From contig QMME01000251.1 of assembly GCA_003647095.1 (NCBI GenBank), positions 1-6,192 of the forward strand: DNA of 6,192 nt. Reading direction: 5' to 3'. How positions within the stretch are numbered: the stretch's first letter is position 1; every line of letters begins with the position of its first letter. Below are positions 3,230-6,192 of the stretch, one piece after another. Position numbers and translations under genes: made by a program. Below the pieces are notes generated by a model. That model did no database searches. It was given only the letters and a program-made list of their open reading frames with translations, and had not been told where the DNA came from. This DNA is from Deltaproteobacteria bacterium (GTDB taxonomy: Bacteria > Myxococcota > B64-G9).

Positions 3230-6192
3230 ATGAAAGACTATGTCGAGTTGCGCTGCCGCAGCGCCTTCAGCTTCCTGCGCGGGGCTTCCGCCCCGGAAGA
3301 CCTGGTCACCCGGGCGGCCCGGCTGGAGATGGATGCCCTGGCGCTGTGCGATTGCGACGGCGTCTACGGGCTGCCGCGCTTTCACTTCGCCGCCCGCCAG
3401 GCCGGCCTGCGGCCGCTGCTGGGAGCCGAGCTGTCGCTGGCGGAAGGGGGCAGCCTGGTGCTGCTGGTGCGTTCCCGGCGTGGCTGGCACAACCTGTGCC
3501 GGCTGCTGACGGCCGGGCATTGTCGCCCGGATGTCCCCGCGGGGGCCCGGCGGCCGCCCCAGGGCCGGGCCCGGCTCGCGCTCGAACGGCTGGCCGGGCG
3601 TAGCGACGGGCTGGTATGCCTGGCCGGCTCCGCCCTGCTGCAGGCCCGCCGGGCCGGCGGACCGGAGCGGGTGCAGCACCTGCTCGGGAGCCTGCGCGCG
3701 CTGTTCGGGCCCGAGGGGTTGTGGATCGAGGTTTGCCGCTGCCTCGACCGCGCTGGAGCGGAGCGCAACCGTTTCCTCGCCGACCTGGCTGCCGCCGCCG
3801 GGGTGGGCCTGGTGGCCAGCAACGACGTGCGTTACGGCCGCCGCCGGGAGCGCCGCCTGCTCGATGTCTTTACCTGCCTGCAACGTCGGCTGCGCCTGGA
3901 CGAGGCCGGGAGGTTGCTCGAGGGCAATGCCGAGCGCCACCTGAAATCCCCGCAGCGCATGGCGGAACTGTTTGCCGCTCTGCCGGAGGCCGTGGCCAAC
4001 ACCCGGCGCGTGGCCGAGCTGTGCGAGTTCTCCCTCGACGATCTGGACTACCGCTTTCCCGATTTCGCCACGCCCCCGGGCGAGAGCCAGGTTGGCCTGC
4101 TGCGACGGCTGGTATGGCGGGGCGCCGCCCGTCGCTACCGGCCGCTGGGGTCGCGGCAGCGGCGCCAGCTGGCCCACGAGCTGGCGGTCATCGAGCGGCT
4201 GGGGCTGGCGGGCTACTTCCTGGTGGTGTGGGACATCTGCCGCTTCTGCCGCGAGCAAGGCATCATGGTGCAGGGTCGCGGCTCGGCCGCCAACAGCGCC
4301 GTCTGCTACTGCCTGGGCATCACCGCCGTGGACCCGGTGGGCATGGATCTGCTCTTCGAGCGCTTCCTCTCCGCCGAACGTGGACAATGGCCGGACATCG
4401 ATCTCGACCTGCCCTCGGGTGAACGACGCGAACGGGTCATCCAGTATGTCTGGCAGCGCTATGGCCGGCAGCGGGCGGCCATGACCGCCAACGTGATCAC
4501 TTACCGGTGGCGCAGCGCCGTGCGCCAGGTGGGCAAGGTGCTGGGCTTGCCGGAGGAGTACCTGGCTCGCCTGCTGCAGCAGTTGCCAGGCAGCGACGGC
4601 GAGCCCGATCTGGCCGGCGCCGCCGTCCGGGCCGGCCTGGATCCCGGCGAGCGGCGGGTGAGGTGGTTGCTGCAACTGGCGCCCCGGCTGCAGCACCTGC
4701 CCCGCCACCTGGGGCAACACAGCGGCGGCATGGTGCTCTGCGCCGGCCGGCTGGACGAAGTGGTTCCCATAGAGCCGGCCAGCATGGCCGGGCGCACCGT
4801 CATCCAGTGGGACAAGGACGACTGCGGCGACCTGGGCATCCTCAAGGTAGACCTGCTGGGGCTGGGCATGTTGCGGGCGCTGGAGCAGGCCCGCTGGATG
4901 CTGCGACAGCGGGGCCAGCGGTTCGACCTGGCCCACCTGCCCGCCGACGATCCCCGCACCTATGAGCTGTTGCGGCGCGCCGACACCATCGGCGTGTTCC
5001 AGGTGGAGAGCCGGGCCCAGATGAACATCCTGCCCCGGCTCCGGCCGCGCTGTTTCTACGACCTGGTGGTGCAGGTGGCCATCATTCGCCCGGGGCCCAT
5101 CGTGGGACGCAAGGTGCACCCTTACCTGGAGCGCCGCGCCGGCCGCCAGCCGGTGACCTATCCCCATCCCGCCCTCGAGCCCATCCTGAAACGCACCCTG
5201 GGCATTCCGTTGTTCCAGGAACAGTCCATGCGCATCGCCATGACGGCGGCCGGCTACAGCCTGCGCCAGGCCGAGCAGCTGCGCCGGGCCATGGGTCATC
5301 GCCGCTCGCCCGAGTACCGCCGCTGGCACCAGCAGCAGCTGCGCCGGGGCCTGCACCGTCACGGCATCCGCGGCCGGGCCGCCGAGGAGATCGTCGCCTC
5401 CTTCGCTTCCTTCTTCGGCCTCTATGGTTTTCCCGAGTCGCACGCGGCCAGCTTCGCCCTCATCGTCTACGCCTCGGCCTACCTGAAGGCCCACCACCCG
5501 GAGGTGTTCGCCGCCGCCCTGCTCAACGCCTGGCCCCTGGGCTTCTATCACCCGGCCACCATCGTCGCCGACGCCCAACGACACGGGGTGTCGGTGCGCC
5601 CGGCCGACGTGAACCACTCCACCTGGCTGTGCCGGGTGGAGGCAGATGGCGGGCTGCGCCTGGGACTGCGCTTCGTGCGCGGGCTCAGGCAGCAGGCAGG
5701 GCGGCAACTGGCGGCGGAACGCCGCCGCGGTCGCTTCACCTCGCTGGCCGGGCTGCAGCGCCGGGTCGAGCTGCGGCAGCGGGAACTGGTTGCCCTGGCC
5801 TCGCTGGGAGCGCTCGGCAGCCTGGGGCTGACTCGCCGGCAGGCCTTGTGGCAGGCAAGTGCGCTGGGCCAACAGCGCCCGCTGCTGCGCCACCTCGAGC
5901 AGCCGGCCGGCGCCAGCCCCCTGGCCGAGATGTCCGCGCTCGAGTGCACCACTGCCGACCTGTCGCTGTCCGGTATCAGCTGCGGTCCCCATCCCCTGGC
6001 ATACCTGCGCCGGCGCCTGCGCCGCCGGCGGGTGCTGGCAGCCGAGAGCCTGGACCGGCCCCGGGCCGGCGACTGGGTGCGGGTGGCCGGGATGGTGATC
6101 GTGCGCCAGCGCCCCGCCACCGCCAGGGGCATGACCTTCCTCACCCTGGAAGACGAGACCGGCCTGGTCAACGTGACAATCACCCCCGACCT
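3230..6192 (+). CDS. dnaE2: DnaE2 (ImuC) error-prone DNA polymerase III alpha subunit, 3' end beyond window
   Basis: This C-family polymerase performs translesion synthesis with ImuA and ImuB during SOS. 987 codons are present in one uninterrupted frame; the family is usually somewhat over 1000 residues, so only the C-terminal tail is missing. An N-terminal PHP domain starts YVELRCRSAFSFLRGAS. Its metal-binding histidines are absent: H-x-H is R8-C9-R10, and the later Asp-His is D41-C42. The palm has PDIDLDL with catalytic Asp391 and Asp393, and LKVDLLGLG with the third, Asp541. Other family signatures are QGRGSAANSAVCYCLGI, HLGQHSGGMVL, VIQWDKDD, GVFQVESRAQM, FYDLVVQVAIIRPGP, and FGLYGFPESHAASFAL. 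A helix-hairpin-helix region and an OB fold (FLTLEDETGLVNVTI at the edge) follow. ATG 3230 is supported by the conserved N-terminus and a GGGGA motif 7 bases upstream. It is the third gene of the operon, probably cotranscribed from both SOS promoters. The HxLGQHSGG and IQWDKDD forms distinguish it from replicative DnaE1. Confidence 0.92.
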   Translation, partial: MKDYVELRCRSAFSFLRGASAPEDLVTRAARLEMDALALCDCDGVYGLPRFHFAARQAGLRPLLGAELSLAEGGSLVLLVRSRRGWHNLCRLLTAGHCRPDVPAGARRPPQGRARLALERLAGRSDGLVCLAGSALLQARRAGGPERVQHLLGSLRALFGPEGLWIEVCRCLDRAGAERNRFLADLAAAAGVGLVASNDVRYGRRRERRLLDVFTCLQRRLRLDEAGRLLEGNAERHLKSPQRMAELFAALPEAVANTRRVAELCEFSLDDLDYRFPDFATPPGESQVGLLRRLVWRGAARRYRPLGSRQRRQLAHELAVIERLGLAGYFLVVWDICRFCREQGIMVQGRGSAANSAVCYCLGITAVDPVGMDLLFERFLSAERGQWPDIDLDLPSGERRERVIQYVWQRYGRQRAAMTANVITYRWRSAVRQVGKVLGLPEEYLARLLQQLPGSDGEPDLAGAAVRAGLDPGERRVRWLLQLAPRLQHLPRHLGQHSGGMVLCAGRLDEVVPIEPASMAGRTVIQWDKDDCGDLGILKVDLLGLGMLRALEQARWMLRQRGQRFDLAHLPADDPRTYELLRRADTIGVFQVESRAQMNILPRLRPRCFYDLVVQVAIIRPGPIVGRKVHPYLERRAGRQPVTYPHPALEPILKRTLGIPLFQEQSMRIAMTAAGYSLRQAEQLRRAMGHRRSPEYRRWHQQQLRRGLHRHGIRGRAAEEIVASFASFFGLYGFPESHAASFALIVYASAYLKAHHPEVFAAALLNAWPLGFYHPATIVADAQRHGVSVRPADVNHSTWLCRVEADGGLRLGLRFVRGLRQQAGRQLAAERRRGRFTSLAGLQRRVELRQRELVALASLGALGSLGLTRRQALWQASALGQQRPLLRHLEQPAGASPLAEMSALECTTADLSLSGISCGPHPLAYLRRRLRRRRVLAAESLDRPRAGDWVRVAGMVIVRQRPATARGMTFLTLEDETGLVNVTITPD

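Noticed and set aside
1940..5992. A 1350-codon open frame on the - strand, antisense to imuB and dnaE2
   Set aside because: It is low-complexity (rich in Gln, Gly, Ala, Pro, His), crosses two well-supported genes, has no recognisable domain, and is expected where codons end mostly in G or C.

Overview
The window is a GC-rich bacterial segment carrying the start-proximal part of a DNA-damage mutagenesis operon, imuA-imuB-dnaE2 (dnaE2 is also called imuC), on the + strand. A divergent partial gene for a Kelch-repeat lipoprotein occupies the left end on the - strand. The SOS operators have the CTGT-N8-ACAG form used by LexA of gamma- and betaproteobacteria, and the promoter layout is nearly that of Escherichia coli recA. 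This suggests a high-GC proteobacterium, probably a gammaproteobacterium. By recall only, the protein sequences resemble the ImuA/ImuB/DnaE2 type common in deltaproteobacterial and acidobacterial lineages, so transfer of the cassette is possible but untested.

Layout: 1-737 (-) is the N-terminal 245 codons of a secreted Kelch lipoprotein, cut by the window edge. 738-943 is the divergent intergenic region, with a sigma70-like promoter for the lipoprotein gene and a two-tier inverted repeat. 944-972 is the imuA promoter with a perfect LexA box between -35 and -10. 998-1651 is imuA. 1673-1701 is a second promoter of the same design, with one degenerate LexA half-site. 1709-3202 is imuB. 3209-3227 is a perfect 9-bp-arm palindrome just before the dnaE2 start. 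3230-6192 is dnaE2, open to the right edge and missing only its extreme C-terminus.

The three + strand genes should work as one translesion module. DnaE2 is the error-prone polymerase, with all three catalytic aspartates visible. ImuB is a catalytically dead Y-family scaffold that keeps a clear beta-clamp motif. ImuA is a RecA-like accessory protein. No lexA or lexA2 gene lies in the window, so control is presumably by a LexA encoded elsewhere. The most unusual points are the near-duplicate SOS promoters of imuA and imuB, the TATAATG...GTG arrangement that places start codons at or near the predicted +1 (possible leaderless mRNAs), and the palindrome overlapping the dnaE2 ribosome-binding region. 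No RNA gene, mobile element or CRISPR array was seen.
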